A DNA stretch of 5,399 nt, from positions 1 to 5,399 of the forward strand of contig JACNIV010000095.1 in the NCBI GenBank assembly GCA_014382915.1, read 5' to 3'. The translations under genes and the position numbers were made by a program. Positions within the stretch are counted from its first letter, which is position 1, and each line of letters opens with the position of its first letter. Positions 5,395 to 5,399 of this stretch are shown here, piece after piece. This DNA is from Candidatus Cloacimonadota bacterium. Its GTDB lineage: Bacteria > Cloacimonadota > Cloacimonadia > Cloacimonadales > TCS61. Under the pieces are notes generated by a model that saw nothing but the letters and a program-made list of their open reading frames with translations, had not been told where the DNA came from and ran no database searches.

Positions 5395-5399
5395 TGCGG
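5385..5399 (+). ncRNA. Start of the DGR template repeat (TR), cut off by the window end
   Basis: TGTTTTGCGG (5390-5399) is identical to 3625-3634 at the left end of the VR (codons for V-L-R of VLRGGSW). Allowing one missing codon (CGT), the match extends back through AGCTCT (5385-5390 against 3617-3622). It lies 20 bases beyond the RT stop, in the same orientation, a TR position seen in other DGRs. Only about 15 bases are visible, so the assignment rests on the match plus the otherwise complete DGR. The adenine-rich core should follow immediately outside the window. Confidence 0.75.

Overview
The window is AT-rich chromosomal bacterial DNA in which two housekeeping genes are followed by a nearly complete diversity-generating retroelement (DGR). 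The low GC content, the truB-ribF pair, the multi-PEGA secreted protein with a formylglycine-generating-enzyme-like (C-type lectin fold) end, and the presence of 'FDSAQDD'-type dispersed repeats suggest an uncultured, Gram-negative-type lineage of the Bacteroidota/FCB kind, possibly Cloacimonadota. The taxonomic guess is weak. I see no phage structural or integrase genes, so the DGR looks chromosomal.

Layout, all genes on the + strand. Positions 2-601 hold the 3' part of truB (tRNA pseudouridine-55 synthase), overlapping by 4 bases with ribF (598-1521, riboflavin kinase/FAD synthetase). Positions 1522-1771 are non-coding and hold an array of six short palindromes, of which four are intact and two decayed, separated by TTTACGTAAC-like spacers. 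The last palindrome looks like a terminator and is followed by a plausible promoter. Positions 1772-3748 encode a 658-residue secreted protein: a signal peptide, four PEGA-like beta repeats and a C-terminal FGE-sulfatase/C-type-lectin-like domain. The last ~35 codons are the DGR variable repeat (VR). They are almost devoid of A, and 29 consecutive codons (626-654) end in C or T. A T-rich spacer with an 11-bp hairpin leads to avd (3837-4175), which overlaps by 8 bases with the DGR reverse transcriptase (4168-5364; IGNLTSQ and YMDD motifs). The template repeat (TR) begins at the extreme right edge (about 5385-5399): its first bases match the start of the VR, and the window then ends.

How it works together. 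By analogy with characterised DGRs, TR RNA is copied by the Avd/RT complex with errors at adenines, and the cDNA replaces the VR. This would diversify the ligand-binding face of the exported lectin-like protein, while the PEGA repeats act as a stalk or cell-envelope anchor.

The most unusual points are three. Dispersed-repeat DNA has been absorbed in frame into two DGR proteins: at the PEGA/FGE junction of the target, and as a ~55-residue duplicated insert between the catalytic motifs of the RT. A palindrome array shows compensatory arm changes upstream of the target gene. A perfect 16-bp palindrome sits at the 5' edge of the TR.
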